From positions 248,001 to 312,000 of the IMG/VR virus record IMGVR_UViG_3300028840_008160: DNA of 64,000 nt; one strand, written 5' to 3'. Made by a program: the position numbers and the translations under genes. The stretch is from a virus. The notes beneath the pieces were generated by a model that worked only from the letters and a program-made list of their open reading frames with translations, did not search any database and was not told the origin of the DNA. How positions within the stretch are numbered: the stretch's first letter is position 1; every line of letters begins with the position of its first letter. This document shows positions 44,204-53,061 of the stretch, in pieces.

Positions 44204-44670
44204 GATTAACACAAAAACGACTAGATTTTTTAACGACATTTGTTAGAGACAGATCGTACTCTGTACGATTAAGCAATTGTTTAGAGAACTTTTTGTTTAT
44301 GATTGATGTGTTATTGTATTCACAATCAGAGTTACGCAAATTACCGAATTTTGGTGTAGTAGCTGAAGAAGAATTGAAGCAAGATTTCAAAAATCACGGA
44401 TTGAGTTTACGAACAATATTTAGTAAAGCACAGATGTTAAGAATTCGACAGGTTAGATTTGAGAAAGTACTTCATACACCATGCATCAAATATTGGCGAT
44501 TTTTTGATAGAGTGCTTGAGCGTTTAATACCAAAAGATTGCAAAGATAGAGAAATATTCAAAAAACTACTTGTGAGAAAAATGTGTCATAAATGGGCGCA
44601 TGTAAAAGGTGAAAAAAAACGACAGCAAATTATAGAACTTATGAGGTTTGCAAAGTTGGAACACAATTAG
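44200..44670 (+). CDS. RNA polymerase alpha-CTD-like protein
   Basis: 156 residues. Residues 20-70 ('YSVRLSNCLENFLFMIDVLL', 'SELRKLPNFGVVAEEELKQ', 'HGLSLR') follow the helix-hairpin-helix pattern of the alpha C-terminal domain: S-V-R-x-x-N-x-L, then L-x-x-x-x-N-F-G, then E-(L/V)-x, then G-L-x-L. In bacteria this domain binds UP-element DNA and activators. A free phage copy could redirect host polymerase. The C-terminal 80 residues are basic and unrecognised. Recognition is by pattern only. Confidence 0.55.
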   Translation: MRLTQKRLDFLTTFVRDRSYSVRLSNCLENFLFMIDVLLYSQSELRKLPNFGVVAEEELKQDFKNHGLSLRTIFSKAQMLRIRQVRFEKVLHTPCIKYWRFFDRVLERLIPKDCKDREIFKKLLVRKMCHKWAHVKGEKKRQQIIELMRFAKLEHN

Positions 44671-44753
44671 TTCAAGAGATTGAAGAATTGAGATGGTCTT
44701 GTGAATAGATATTTTATATTTTCAGTAATCAATATACAGCATAAGGTTGCGTA

Positions 44754-44975
44754 ATGAGAATTGATTCAATAAGAACTCAACACTTGCATACACTTACTGC
44801 TTATAATCAAGCGAGAGGCTGAGCTATTGCCGCGTTAAGTCAACGCTTAGTTGAATTGCATAGAAAAGCGTCTGAGACAAATGATCCTATACTTATAAAA
44901 ATTATTAGCAAAATTGAGACAAGAAAGCCATTAACAAATAATCAAATTCAATTTGCTTTTGACCAATTAAAGTGA
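44754..44975 (+). pseudogene. Small gene interrupted by an in-frame TGA
   Basis: ATG 44754 gives 'MRIDSIRTQHLHTLTAYNQARG', read in parts, then TGA at 44820. The same frame continues to 44975 as helical protein ('AIAALSQRLVELHRKASE', 'IIKIISKIETRKPL'-like). TGG instead of TGA would give a 73-residue protein. The first part resembles the protein at 32542. Nonsense mutation, readthrough or consensus error are all possible. Confidence 0.5.
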
Positions 44976-44983
44976 AGGTTTAT

Positions 44984-45280
44984 ATGTTTCACATTTTAGA
45001 ATGGTGGCAATTCAATTTAGCTTTACAAATTGAACTTGACCGTCAAAATGATTTTAAAGAACTTTGTATTGATAAAGCAGAAATTTTAGATTGTTTAAAA
45101 AGAGCAAATAAAAGTATTGATGAGATTAAAAGAATCAAATCAAGTTGTCCGTTATTGAGACAACAATCAAATAAGCGTATTCGCCAATTAAAATCTTTGT
45201 CTCGCAAATTCCGCGGCCAGCTCAGACAAGTACAACAGATGCTGAGCAATTACGATCGCTATGGTGAAATAAATCCATAG
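44984..45280 (+). CDS. Helical 98-residue protein
   Basis: ATG 44984 behind AAGG. Long coiled-coil-like helices with many basic residues ('IDEIKRIKSSCPLLRQQSNK', 'SLSRKFRGQLRQVQQMLS'). No family recognised. The frame overlaps the stop of the interrupted gene if started at GTG 44972. Confidence 0.6.
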   Translation: MFHILEWWQFNLALQIELDRQNDFKELCIDKAEILDCLKRANKSIDEIKRIKSSCPLLRQQSNKRIRQLKSLSRKFRGQLRQVQQMLSNYDRYGEINP

Positions 45281-45310
45281 TCCTGCCTGCTTATCTAAAT
45301 CGTAAATGTG

Positions 45311-45338
45311 TTGAAAAAATTTAAAAAAAATGTACTAT
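45311..45338 (+). promoter_or_regulatory. Candidate sigma70-type promoter
   Basis: TTGAAA at 45311, 16 bases, TACTAT at 45333, ahead of the gene at 45415. This is the best host-like promoter match I found by eye. Confidence 0.4.
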
Positions 45339-45414
45339 AGAAGTGTATTTTTGACAAAGAGTTATTATTATGAAGAGTGATAAAAGAACAACAAAAGAAA
45401 AGTAGGAGGAAGTG

Positions 45415-45804
45415 ATGGCTATTTGTATATCATACAACAGCATTCCTTCATTAGATGAAACAGTTAAAAGAGTTCAAGTTAGTGAAGATGGTTATGTAAT
45501 GTGGGTTACATTATCAAGCGGAAAACAACTCGTTTCTCGTTTTTTTGACACTAATGAATGGCCTAAAGTTAGACGGCATCTTGCACCGCATGTGATTGTT
45601 GATGATGAAAATGTGCCTAATTTTGAACCTGACGCTGGCAAATATTACTGGGCTAAAAATAAACATGAATCAGTATGGCGAGTTTGGTATATCGGATTGG
45701 ATCCAGATGACAACAAATGGGTTCATCAAATAGATATTAAACCATTAAGATTAGATGATATGGATTTAAGTGAATATGATATTAAAGAAGCAAAGCCATG
45801 TTAA
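45415..45804 (+). CDS. Unknown 129-residue protein
   Basis: ATG 45415 behind AGGAGGAAG. 'VSEDGYVMWVTLSSGKQLVS' and 'VWRVWYIGLDPDDNKWVHQ': beta-rich, aromatic. No family recognised. Ten bases before the AAA+ ATPase gene, so probably co-expressed with it. Confidence 0.6.
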   Translation: MAICISYNSIPSLDETVKRVQVSEDGYVMWVTLSSGKQLVSRFFDTNEWPKVRRHLAPHVIVDDENVPNFEPDAGKYYWAKNKHESVWRVWYIGLDPDDNKWVHQIDIKPLRLDDMDLSEYDIKEAKPC

Positions 45805-45813
45805 GGAAAATAT

Positions 45814-47463
45814 ATGTATAATGAACCGAAAGCAGATTGCAGTTTAACAGCAGGATACAGATCTTTAGTAGTTAATCCTAAGAATCCTCTATATCATCTG
45901 TTTAATTTTATTGCAAAAGAATATGCAAATGATACAGAGAAATTATTGAAACATTTTACAGGTTTACTTGCGCTAAGTATAGATACGGGTGTGATTAAGA
46001 ATAAAAATTTGCGTGTTGCTGTTAAATTTTTGAAATTTGGAGTAACTGGTTCAATTTTTGGATCTGAATTTATAATGCACATTCGCAATTATATTCATGA
46101 TCAGAAAAGTATGAAAGCTGATCCATTCAAAAAACGTATGATAAAAGCTTCAAAACTGCTCGAAATAAAAGAAGAAGATGCAATGTATGCTAATTTACCT
46201 CACGCTGAAGTAAATATGAGTACAGAATTTGCTATGTGGTTCGTGAATAGACCTCAAACATACAAAGTCAGAATCAAGGGTTATTACAATATGCAATCTC
46301 TTGAAGAAATAACAAAAGAATTAGAATTTGAACCAGGTCGAACTACAGAAGTTGCAATCATATTTGAAATAAACAAAGAATTTTTTATATGGGACCTTGT
46401 TTTTAAGACTGGTATTTTAGGAATATCAGGAGTATCATCATCATATTTTGTAGGCAAGATGATAAATGAAGATAAAGTTAATGACATTCGAAAGGCTATG
46501 TTGTTTGATTTTGCTCAAAGCTTAAACTATAAAGAAAATACTATTTGGTTTGATGGTTGGGGAGGATTATATTCTAAACCGCGCCGCGTTGTTTTGGAAC
46601 AAATTAATCAGTTTGACACAACAAGACTTATTACTGAAATTGAAGCAGTACTCGAACATGGACGAAAACGAGCTTTTGCTTTTGTCGGCAAACAAGGCGT
46701 GGGAAAATCGTCAATTCTTAGATTAATTGAACAGAGATTAACAAAATATATGATTATACATCTTACGCCAGATGATTTTGAATATGCGTCTCGCATTCGA
46801 GATAGATTTGAAGTTACAAAACTTTTTCAACCATTAGTACTTATGATTGAAGATTTAGATGCTTGTGGTTTAAAAGAGAAAAAGAAAACTACTGGAGCGT
46901 TTCTTGATTGTATTGATGAAGTTAATAAAGATTTGAATATAGTTATTTTAGTATCAATTAATGACACTGCATTGGTTCACCGCACAATTATCAATCGACC
47001 TGGGCGGTTCGATCGTGTGTTTGAAATTTTTCCGCCTAAAACAATTGATGAAGCATTATATGTAGTCAAATCAAAAATAAATGCAATCCAATCAAATTAT
47101 TGTGAACAAATGCAACCGAAATTGTTTGCTGACGATCCGACAAACATAAATAAAGTACTAGACAGATGTATTAAACAAGGATTTACGCAAGCTGAATTAA
47201 CAAATGCAATTGCAGAACAAGCACTTATAGAAATTGGTATTGATTTAAAATGTGGTTTGTTAGCCAAAACGTGGAATGATATTACTCATATTGAATTTGA
47301 ATCATATCTTGATAAAGCTGTAGATAGTCATATAGCTACAAGGACTGCTATCAAAAACTGCAATTTTCATGATACTGACCCTGATGACGATGACGAAGCC
47401 AAATGCGTAGACAAGCAGGCGTCTCCTGGTTATGGGGCAGTAGAAGCTATGTCTTCTAGTTAA
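45814..47463 (+). CDS. AAA+ ATPase (Bcs1/FtsH-type module)
   Basis: 549 residues. The first 280 are unrecognised. The AAA+ core follows: Walker A 'GKQGVGKSS' (292-300), Walker B 'LVLMIEDLDA' (about 341-350), sensor 1 region 'IVILVSINDTALV', and the second region of homology 'NRPGRFDRVFEI'. R-P-G-R-F-D is typical of the classic AAA clade (Cdc48, FtsH, Bcs1). No protease domain, so it is a remodelling ATPase. It differs from the MoxR-type ATPase at 3345. Confidence 0.82.
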   Translation: MYNEPKADCSLTAGYRSLVVNPKNPLYHLFNFIAKEYANDTEKLLKHFTGLLALSIDTGVIKNKNLRVAVKFLKFGVTGSIFGSEFIMHIRNYIHDQKSMKADPFKKRMIKASKLLEIKEEDAMYANLPHAEVNMSTEFAMWFVNRPQTYKVRIKGYYNMQSLEEITKELEFEPGRTTEVAIIFEINKEFFIWDLVFKTGILGISGVSSSYFVGKMINEDKVNDIRKAMLFDFAQSLNYKENTIWFDGWGGLYSKPRRVVLEQINQFDTTRLITEIEAVLEHGRKRAFAFVGKQGVGKSSILRLIEQRLTKYMIIHLTPDDFEYASRIRDRFEVTKLFQPLVLMIEDLDACGLKEKKKTTGAFLDCIDEVNKDLNIVILVSINDTALVHRTIINRPGRFDRVFEIFPPKTIDEALYVVKSKINAIQSNYCEQMQPKLFADDPTNINKVLDRCIKQGFTQAELTNAIAEQALIEIGIDLKCGLLAKTWNDITHIEFESYLDKAVDSHIATRTAIKNCNFHDTDPDDDDEAKCVDKQASPGYGAVEAMSSS

Positions 47464-47492
47464 TCTACGTTTTTAGATATGACTACTCTAAC

Positions 47493-47786
47493 ATGTCTGT
47501 TGTACCTAATTACATTGAATTCACTAATGAAGAGCTTGTTGATTTAAGTTATCGACTTCAAAATTCAAATTCAATTCATGCTAAACAACTTGCCAAAAAG
47601 ATTGATCGTTCGATAGGTCAATTTACTACGACAAATCTCCTTGGTTCACTAAATTCTTCATTTGAAGATCGTATTTGTAAAGATTTGATTTTTTTCATGT
47701 CGATAAACGACGTGGCAAAAATTGATGATAAAGAACCGTTTAAAACAATAGCATTGTGGAGATTACATTTAGGGAGACAACGTTGA
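47493..47786 (+). CDS. Unknown 97-residue protein
   Basis: 'FTNEELVDLSYRLQNSNSIH' then 'LNSSFEDRICKDLIFFMS'. Soluble, helical, no motif. TGACTAC lies just upstream (47479). Overlaps the next start by four bases. Confidence 0.55.
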   Translation: MSVVPNYIEFTNEELVDLSYRLQNSNSIHAKQLAKKIDRSIGQFTTTNLLGSLNSSFEDRICKDLIFFMSINDVAKIDDKEPFKTIALWRLHLGRQR

Positions 47787-48013
47787 TTCAAACAGCAATT
47801 TTGATTTTAAGTGGTTTAGCTATTTGGCTAGCGACGACAAAACAACCCGTTTATCGTTTGATTGGTGGTTGCATTGGTTTAATTGGTCAGTCATTTTGGC
47901 TGTATGAAACATTTGTTAAGATTCAATGGGGAATGTTTTTATTGAGTATATGGTTTTTGATCATATATGTGAAAACAATTATTGTGGCATGTAAAGACAG
48001 GAGGCAATCATGA
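47783..48013 (+). CDS. Small membrane protein, 76 residues
   Basis: TTG start at 47783 with AGGGAG upstream, overlapping the previous TGA. Three hydrophobic segments ('TAILILSGLAIWLA', 'LIGGCIGLIGQSFWLY', 'GMFLLSIWFLIIYV'). Common type in phages; function unknown. Confidence 0.65.
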   Translation: MIQTAILILSGLAIWLATTKQPVYRLIGGCIGLIGQSFWLYETFVKIQWGMFLLSIWFLIIYVKTIIVACKDRRQS

Positions 48014-48426
48014 GTGTTCCAGGGACATTTTCAGTGACAGAACTAGCAAATGCTAGAGCTGCTGTTATTGCTAGCATTGGCAAAGCTCGTCTTACTAAAG
48101 ATGGAAAAATGATTGGTAGTCCATTTATTACGTACACTGAACTTGCTGACAAAATGGGCTGGACAATTGACGATGAATGGGACGGCGATAGAATGGGATC
48201 ACTAGCTGGTCAAATTTCTGAACAAGAAATAAATATGGGCGGACCATTCATTGGTGCAGTTATTGTTAAAAAAGGTGAAATGCGACCTGGTATTGGGTTT
48301 TATCGATATGGTGCACATCTTAAAAGAATGCAAAAAGATGTCGATAAAGTTGACCCAAATGGCATTGAAGAAAACATTTTTTGGACGAAAGAAGTTATTG
48401 CTTCTGTTGAAAAATATGGCAGGTAA
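48010..48426 (+). CDS. Unknown 138-residue protein
   Basis: ATGA overlap with the membrane-protein gene. 'ITYTELADKMGW', 'LAGQISEQEINMGGPFIGAV' and 'MRPGIGFYRYG' recall small bacterial proteins with the pattern Y-x-E-L-A, I-S-E-x-E, P-x-x-x-A-V-V, P-G-x-G-F. I know no proven role for them. Confidence 0.55.
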   Translation: MSVPGTFSVTELANARAAVIASIGKARLTKDGKMIGSPFITYTELADKMGWTIDDEWDGDRMGSLAGQISEQEINMGGPFIGAVIVKKGEMRPGIGFYRYGAHLKRMQKDVDKVDPNGIEENIFWTKEVIASVEKYGR

Positions 48427-48428
48427 TT

Positions 48429-49037
48429 ATGCCAGTAGTAACAGTTGATAAAGTTCGTTTTGTCGTACACTGGAAGTCTGAATGGATCGAAATACTAAGA
48501 TATATTGATGAGAATTTTAAGACACTTTCGGGTAATATTGATTGGAAAGCTGCTGAAAAAGTTGGTTTACTTTCTGGCTTTCCAAATGTGTCACTTAAAT
48601 ATATAAGTAGATATTGGTCGACGAAGAAAAGAAAAAGAGATAGAGTTCAACAATCATGTCGATCTGATAACACGCAGCGATTAAGTGTTCTACATAAAAA
48701 TGGAATTCCTAAACGTATACGTTTTCTATGGACAAGACAACAGCAAATTGTTCTTGATCGACTTGTGCGTCGACATAAAAGAAAGTCTGTTGTAGATTGG
48801 AAAGGCGTTTGGAACGATCCTCAAAGAAAAAAACTACCGACTCATTACACATTAGTTTCTTTACGTAAGTATTGGAACAGCACAAATCACATCGATTCAG
48901 ATTTGAACATTAAATCTTCTTTGGCTTGGCGTAAAGCAAATCCAGAACGATATCGACAGCATCAATTGAAAATTGCTCGACGTAGAAAGAATGAGAAAAA
49001 TGCGTTTCTGTATTCTCGAATGGAATATCGTCGTTAG
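48429..49037 (+). CDS. Myb/SANT-like DNA-binding protein with two repeats
   Basis: 202 residues, strongly basic. Two similar units: 'SEWIEILRYIDENFKTLSGN...VSLKYISRYW' (about 15-65) and 'RQQQIVLDRLVRRHKRKS...TLVSLRKYW' (about 102-152). Each has a first helix, a W in 'DWK', and a final helix ending in YW, like Myb/SANT folds. The tail is Arg/Lys-rich. It lies directly before a tandem repeat (49042-49178), which could be its target. Confidence 0.55.
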   Translation: MPVVTVDKVRFVVHWKSEWIEILRYIDENFKTLSGNIDWKAAEKVGLLSGFPNVSLKYISRYWSTKKRKRDRVQQSCRSDNTQRLSVLHKNGIPKRIRFLWTRQQQIVLDRLVRRHKRKSVVDWKGVWNDPQRKKLPTHYTLVSLRKYWNSTNHIDSDLNIKSSLAWRKANPERYRQHQLKIARRRKNEKNAFLYSRMEYRR

Positions 49038-49041
49038 GCGA

Positions 49042-49178
49042 TTTCGCCATTGAGAAGCTTTATTTTCGTGCACTGAGAAGGTATTACTTCTTTTCGCCAC
49101 TGAGAAGCCTTATTTTCGCCTCTGAGAAGGTATTACTTCTTTTCGCCACTGAGAAGCCTTATTTTCGCCTCTGAGAAG
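49042..49178. repeat. Tandem repeat with hairpins, about 2.8 units of 49-50 bases
   Basis: CGCC recurs at 49045, 49095 and 49144. Each unit holds two copies of a submotif, TTCGCC-x-CTGAGAAG (first copy slightly diverged), so it appears six times about 25 bases apart. AGAAG and CTTCT alternate and can form small hairpins, e.g. around GGTATTA. It lies between a basic DNA-binding protein gene and the acquired gene at 49329. It may be an origin, operator array or recombination site. Confidence 0.75.
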
Positions 49179-49328
49179 TCAATTAAAATACTAACCCTTC
49201 ACAATTAATTTATAATACGTTTAATATCAATAAGTTAGAAGCATTAATAGGATCATTTTGATGGGTTTTGGGCATGACTACAATAATAGGAAGCGTAGGT
49301 AATGCCACTTAACCAAACGGAGGTTAGC

Positions 49329-51482
49329 ATGAAGCTAACGAGTGCAATATGGATGGTCATCATTTTGATGACGGCGAGCGTAAGCTGGGCAGTCGACACC
49401 CAGAAATCAAAGTCGACGAACTATCCTCTATCTACCACACTCGAAACTGCCGATTCGAGTTGGGTGCTTCAACTCATACAAAATGAGTTGTATTGGGGAG
49501 TTCAGGAACTTGAATCTGGTGATTTTGTTGTCACAGCTACTAACGCAACGGTTGGTGGTTCATGGACGAAAGAATCATCATGGAATGGCAACACAGCACC
49601 AGAAGATTTTTTCAATGAATTATCAGCCGGTGTAAAAGAGGTTCGGTTTCTTCCGGTGGGCACCGATTCTGTTGTACTTGTCATTTCAGGTCCAGACAGC
49701 ACATACCTTTATAGACGTTATGCGACATATCAATCGGCACCGTACATCTGGACAAGAACTGCACTGAATGCAGTTTTTGACTCGCTTCAATATACTACAA
49801 TTCAAGGCGATACTATCATCCGGAATTATCCTAATGCTATAAGCGTTGATGTTCCCGGAATGACAATTATCAGCCGAAGTTTTGGAGTTGATATTTTTGG
49901 CAACGAATATTTTGTCGGCGAAATTGCTGGCAAAAAAGTATTTGCTAAAAATGAAGTTAGCTCAGGCAAGGTAATTTATTGGGAGTACGGAATCGACGTG
50001 CTTCCGATTTTTGATCCAACAAACATCTCTTATTTGATCGCTGGCCGCGGCGGAGTCGATAGCATCTACATCAATCATCCTGTGTATGTTGTCGAAGATA
50101 CCATTTATGTATCAGCATTGGCTGATACTCTTTTAAATGGCGATGACATTGTCAGGATTTATCATCCCATTACGATCATAGACGACAATCAAACAATTCA
50201 TCAGTCAGTGCCTATTGTTCCTGTCTTTTCAGATTGGATACGTTATTCTGGCGACACTACATATTTAGAAATCTCAGCTTCACCGGTAACAATTGGTGCA
50301 ACTTATCCTCTTCGATATCGAATCATCGATCGTTCCTCAAGCAATGACACTAGCCCATGGTTAATGGAAGATACGGTTTGCATGATGATCAAAGTCGTTA
50401 ATGATTCAATGAAGGTCACAGATATTGTCGACCAACAGGCCACTGAAAGTCAATCATTTTCGGTAAATGTAGTAGTATCAAATGGAATGTGGCCAGCTGT
50501 CGAATCTTTCACTGGACCAAGCTGGTTGACGATCAACAACTTCACAATTTCTGGAACGCCGACACATTCAGATGTTGGAGGAGAAGTTGTAGTCGCGATC
50601 TTAGACACAATGATTCAATATCGAGGCATTACTCATACTCAAGTTACTCAACGAGATACAGTTCGTTTCAACATTACTGTTGAATACCTGCCCAATGCAA
50701 TTCCGACCATATCAGTTACACAATCAGCTGATACCATTTATATAGATGAATCGTTAGCTTGCACAACACATGTTGCTGATGCTGATGGCGATCAGCTTAT
50801 TACAACTTATGGAATTGTTGCAAATGCTTCATTTACACAAAATAATGATTCATTATATATAGTAACATTTGGAACAACGGGTTCATACGCACTTATATTC
50901 AAAGTGAATGATGGAGAAGATTCGGCATCTGCGCAGATTGATATTGAAGTTATTGACAGACCAACTGTTAATATACCACCAGTTGTTGCTAACGACACTG
51001 TTAGAACGAAACTTGGCGACGGTGATTGGATTCGTAAAGTGATTCAAGCAACTGACGATGACAATGATCAATTGATGTATGATTTTGGTAACGGTTTTAC
51101 ATTGGATTCGACGTACGTATATGAAGTCATTGAGGCTGATACTTTTGATGTCGAAGTCAAAGTTACAGACGGTACAGACACCGTTACATGCATTTTGACT
51201 GTGATGATAGAAGATGTTCCAACAACTACAATAACAAATCTCAATCGCGTGCCTGCAAATGATTTTGCTAAATTACAAGGCTCACGCATTGATTATGGAA
51301 TCAAGTCAGCTGGGCAAATCAAAATTGTAGCAATTACTTTAGATGGTCGCATTGTTGCCAAAGTGAATGCTTACAAATCTGCCGGTTCATACTTTCTTGA
51401 CATTAATTCTTCGACACCGGTAATTGTTCAAGTGATTGTCGGTTCCATTCGTCAAATGATGAAGATCACAACGATCAAATAA
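49329..51482 (+). CDS. Secreted Ig/cadherin-like protein with type IX sorting-like end
   Basis: 717 residues from ATG 49329, behind GGAGG. Signal peptide 'MKLTSAIWMVIILMTASVSWA'-type (positions 1-21). A beta-rich N-terminal region follows, then Ig/cadherin-like modules with 'SGTPTHSDVGG', 'VADADGDQLITTYG', 'VNDGEDSASAQIDI', 'ATDDDNDQLMYDFGN'. The last 70 residues ('IKSAGQIKIVAITLDGRIVA', 'KSAGSYFLDI') resemble the T9SS C-terminal sorting domain. Base composition is less AT-rich than its neighbours, so it was probably taken from an FCB-type host. Confidence 0.75.
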   Translation: MKLTSAIWMVIILMTASVSWAVDTQKSKSTNYPLSTTLETADSSWVLQLIQNELYWGVQELESGDFVVTATNATVGGSWTKESSWNGNTAPEDFFNELSAGVKEVRFLPVGTDSVVLVISGPDSTYLYRRYATYQSAPYIWTRTALNAVFDSLQYTTIQGDTIIRNYPNAISVDVPGMTIISRSFGVDIFGNEYFVGEIAGKKVFAKNEVSSGKVIYWEYGIDVLPIFDPTNISYLIAGRGGVDSIYINHPVYVVEDTIYVSALADTLLNGDDIVRIYHPITIIDDNQTIHQSVPIVPVFSDWIRYSGDTTYLEISASPVTIGATYPLRYRIIDRSSSNDTSPWLMEDTVCMMIKVVNDSMKVTDIVDQQATESQSFSVNVVVSNGMWPAVESFTGPSWLTINNFTISGTPTHSDVGGEVVVAILDTMIQYRGITHTQVTQRDTVRFNITVEYLPNAIPTISVTQSADTIYIDESLACTTHVADADGDQLITTYGIVANASFTQNNDSLYIVTFGTTGSYALIFKVNDGEDSASAQIDIEVIDRPTVNIPPVVANDTVRTKLGDGDWIRKVIQATDDDNDQLMYDFGNGFTLDSTYVYEVIEADTFDVEVKVTDGTDTVTCILTVMIEDVPTTTITNLNRVPANDFAKLQGSRIDYGIKSAGQIKIVAITLDGRIVAKVNAYKSAGSYFLDINSSTPVIVQVIVGSIRQMMKITTIK

Positions 51483-51509
51483 AAATCCAGCAATCCATGC
51501 TGTGCTGGT

Positions 51510-51537
51510 GGGTGAGCTTTTTGCTCACCCTTTTTTT
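51510..51537 (+). terminator. Strong rho-independent terminator
   Basis: GGGTGAGC at 51510-51517, TTTTT loop, GCTCACCC at 51523-51530, then seven T. Confidence 0.92.
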
Positions 51538-51616
51538 GCGATTTGATACGGCCACATTTTGAGGTTCTCCTTGTTTGATAAGTTCACAAATATGATACTT
51601 TAAAAAGGGAGATATT

Positions 51617-52453
51617 ATGATGAGTTATAATTTGAATTTGATGAAGGATCCGGACGACAAACGCGACTTTCCTTTTTTAGCTAGTTTTACACCAGAAGAA
51701 CTAAAAGCAGGTCGTTTGTCAAACATTCCTGAAATAATTGATCATAGTGATTTGATGTCACCTGTAAAAGATCAAGGTCAACTCGGTAGTTGTGTAGGAT
51801 TTGCTGTTACGGCATTGAAAGAATGGCAAGAGCAGAGAGAACATAAAGAAGAAGTTGAATCGGGTAAGTTTGATCATCGCGATGAAAAGTATTACGACTT
51901 ATCTGAATCTTGGGTATATTGGATGTCAAAAAAGATTGACTGTTGGCCAGGGCTTGAAGGAACATCAATTCGTTATGCTATGAAAGTACTTAATACACTC
52001 GGCGTGCCTTGTGAAAAAGCTTGGCCTTATGACGACAAAGTTAAGGGCGAACCTAAAAGTTGGGCTAAACTCGTTGCTAGATGGTCACTTATTGGTTCAT
52101 ATTATAGAGTAAACACATTGAATGAACTTATCACTGCGTTAGCTCAACACCCAGTAGCAATCGGTATTGCTTGTTTTGAAGGCATTTTCTTTGTTGGTGA
52201 AGATGGCATTGTGCCGATGCCAAGAGATTCTGCTTATTGCTATGGTGGACATGCTGTTTGTGCTGTTGGCTATGATCAACATAAGAAGTTAATAAAGTTC
52301 AAGAATAGTTGGAGTACGAATTGGGGAGAAAAGGGTTACGGTTACTTACATTATGATTATGTAGGTACGAACAATTACATGTGGGATGCTTGGTATTGTA
52401 AAGACCTTTCTGTAACAAAAGACATGCTTGAAGGCACTAGGAATTTGATATGA
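51617..52453 (+). CDS. Papain-like (C1) cysteine peptidase, second copy
   Basis: 278 residues behind AGGGAG. Catalytic residues are complete: Gln/Cys in 'VKDQGQLGSCVGFAV', His in 'YGGHAVCAVGYD', Asn in 'FKNSWSTNWGEKGYG'. 'DPDDKRDFPF' at the N-terminus fits phage-type C1 peptidases. It is clearly diverged from the copy at 34883. Its stop overlaps the next gene, a motif-bearing candidate head protein, so processing of virion or leader sequences is one possible role. Confidence 0.87.
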   Translation: MMSYNLNLMKDPDDKRDFPFLASFTPEELKAGRLSNIPEIIDHSDLMSPVKDQGQLGSCVGFAVTALKEWQEQREHKEEVESGKFDHRDEKYYDLSESWVYWMSKKIDCWPGLEGTSIRYAMKVLNTLGVPCEKAWPYDDKVKGEPKSWAKLVARWSLIGSYYRVNTLNELITALAQHPVAIGIACFEGIFFVGEDGIVPMPRDSAYCYGGHAVCAVGYDQHKKLIKFKNSWSTNWGEKGYGYLHYDYVGTNNYMWDAWYCKDLSVTKDMLEGTRNLI

Positions 52454-53061
52454 AACACTTGGCAAGAATTCAAACAGACTTTCTTAAACAAGCTGCTGGT
52501 TGGGAAGATTTTTCAAGACAACGGCAATTGGAATACTTAGGTCAGCATCCTAAATCAAAAAGGCACATTACTGCTGATCTTGTGAATGCAAGCAAAGATA
52601 CAAAAGATAGCTATTTAAGTGGGATGAATAGTTGGGTACAAAATGAAAAACATCATAAACCGTTAGCAATTGTATTGAAAAATTTCATGCACAAATATTT
52701 ACCTGAACGATTCTATAAAAAATTGTACGATGAAGATTTACACGGTGATTTACCGCCAGATTTGTTTGAACGTCTTGCTAACAAATATGATTTACCAATT
52801 TATTTGGATGAAACATCTGGAAAACTGCCTGAAAGCGCGTTAGCTCTTATTAATGAAAAGACAGAAACTGTCTTACCAGGACAAGCGAGCGGAGAGTATT
52901 TGAGGATTAAAGTTGCTACTGGTGTTGTTAATGGCAAGAGAATGATAATTTCGGGCAGTGAAAGAACGGGTTTGGCTGATATCAAAGACAAAGAGGGCAA
53001 AGTAATTGGGCATCATCCATATAAGAGTCATGCAGTTGAATTGATTTTGGGGGCAAAATGA
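52450..53061 (+). CDS. Motif-bearing protein, candidate head cargo
   Basis: 203 residues; ATGA overlap with the peptidase. MKHLARIQTDFLKQA, then 'GWEDFSRQRQLEYL' and HPKSKRH: both shared modules. The rest includes 'ISGSERTGLADIKDKEGK', close to a stretch in the protein at 18533. No enzyme motif. Its own stop overlaps the next motif-bearing gene. Confidence 0.72.
   Translation: MKHLARIQTDFLKQAAGWEDFSRQRQLEYLGQHPKSKRHITADLVNASKDTKDSYLSGMNSWVQNEKHHKPLAIVLKNFMHKYLPERFYKKLYDEDLHGDLPPDLFERLANKYDLPIYLDETSGKLPESALALINEKTETVLPGQASGEYLRIKVATGVVNGKRMIISGSERTGLADIKDKEGKVIGHHPYKSHAVELILGAK

Noticed and set aside
49042-49178. CRISPR array
   Set aside because: The units are directly tandem with no unique spacers of constant length, and there are no cas genes nearby.
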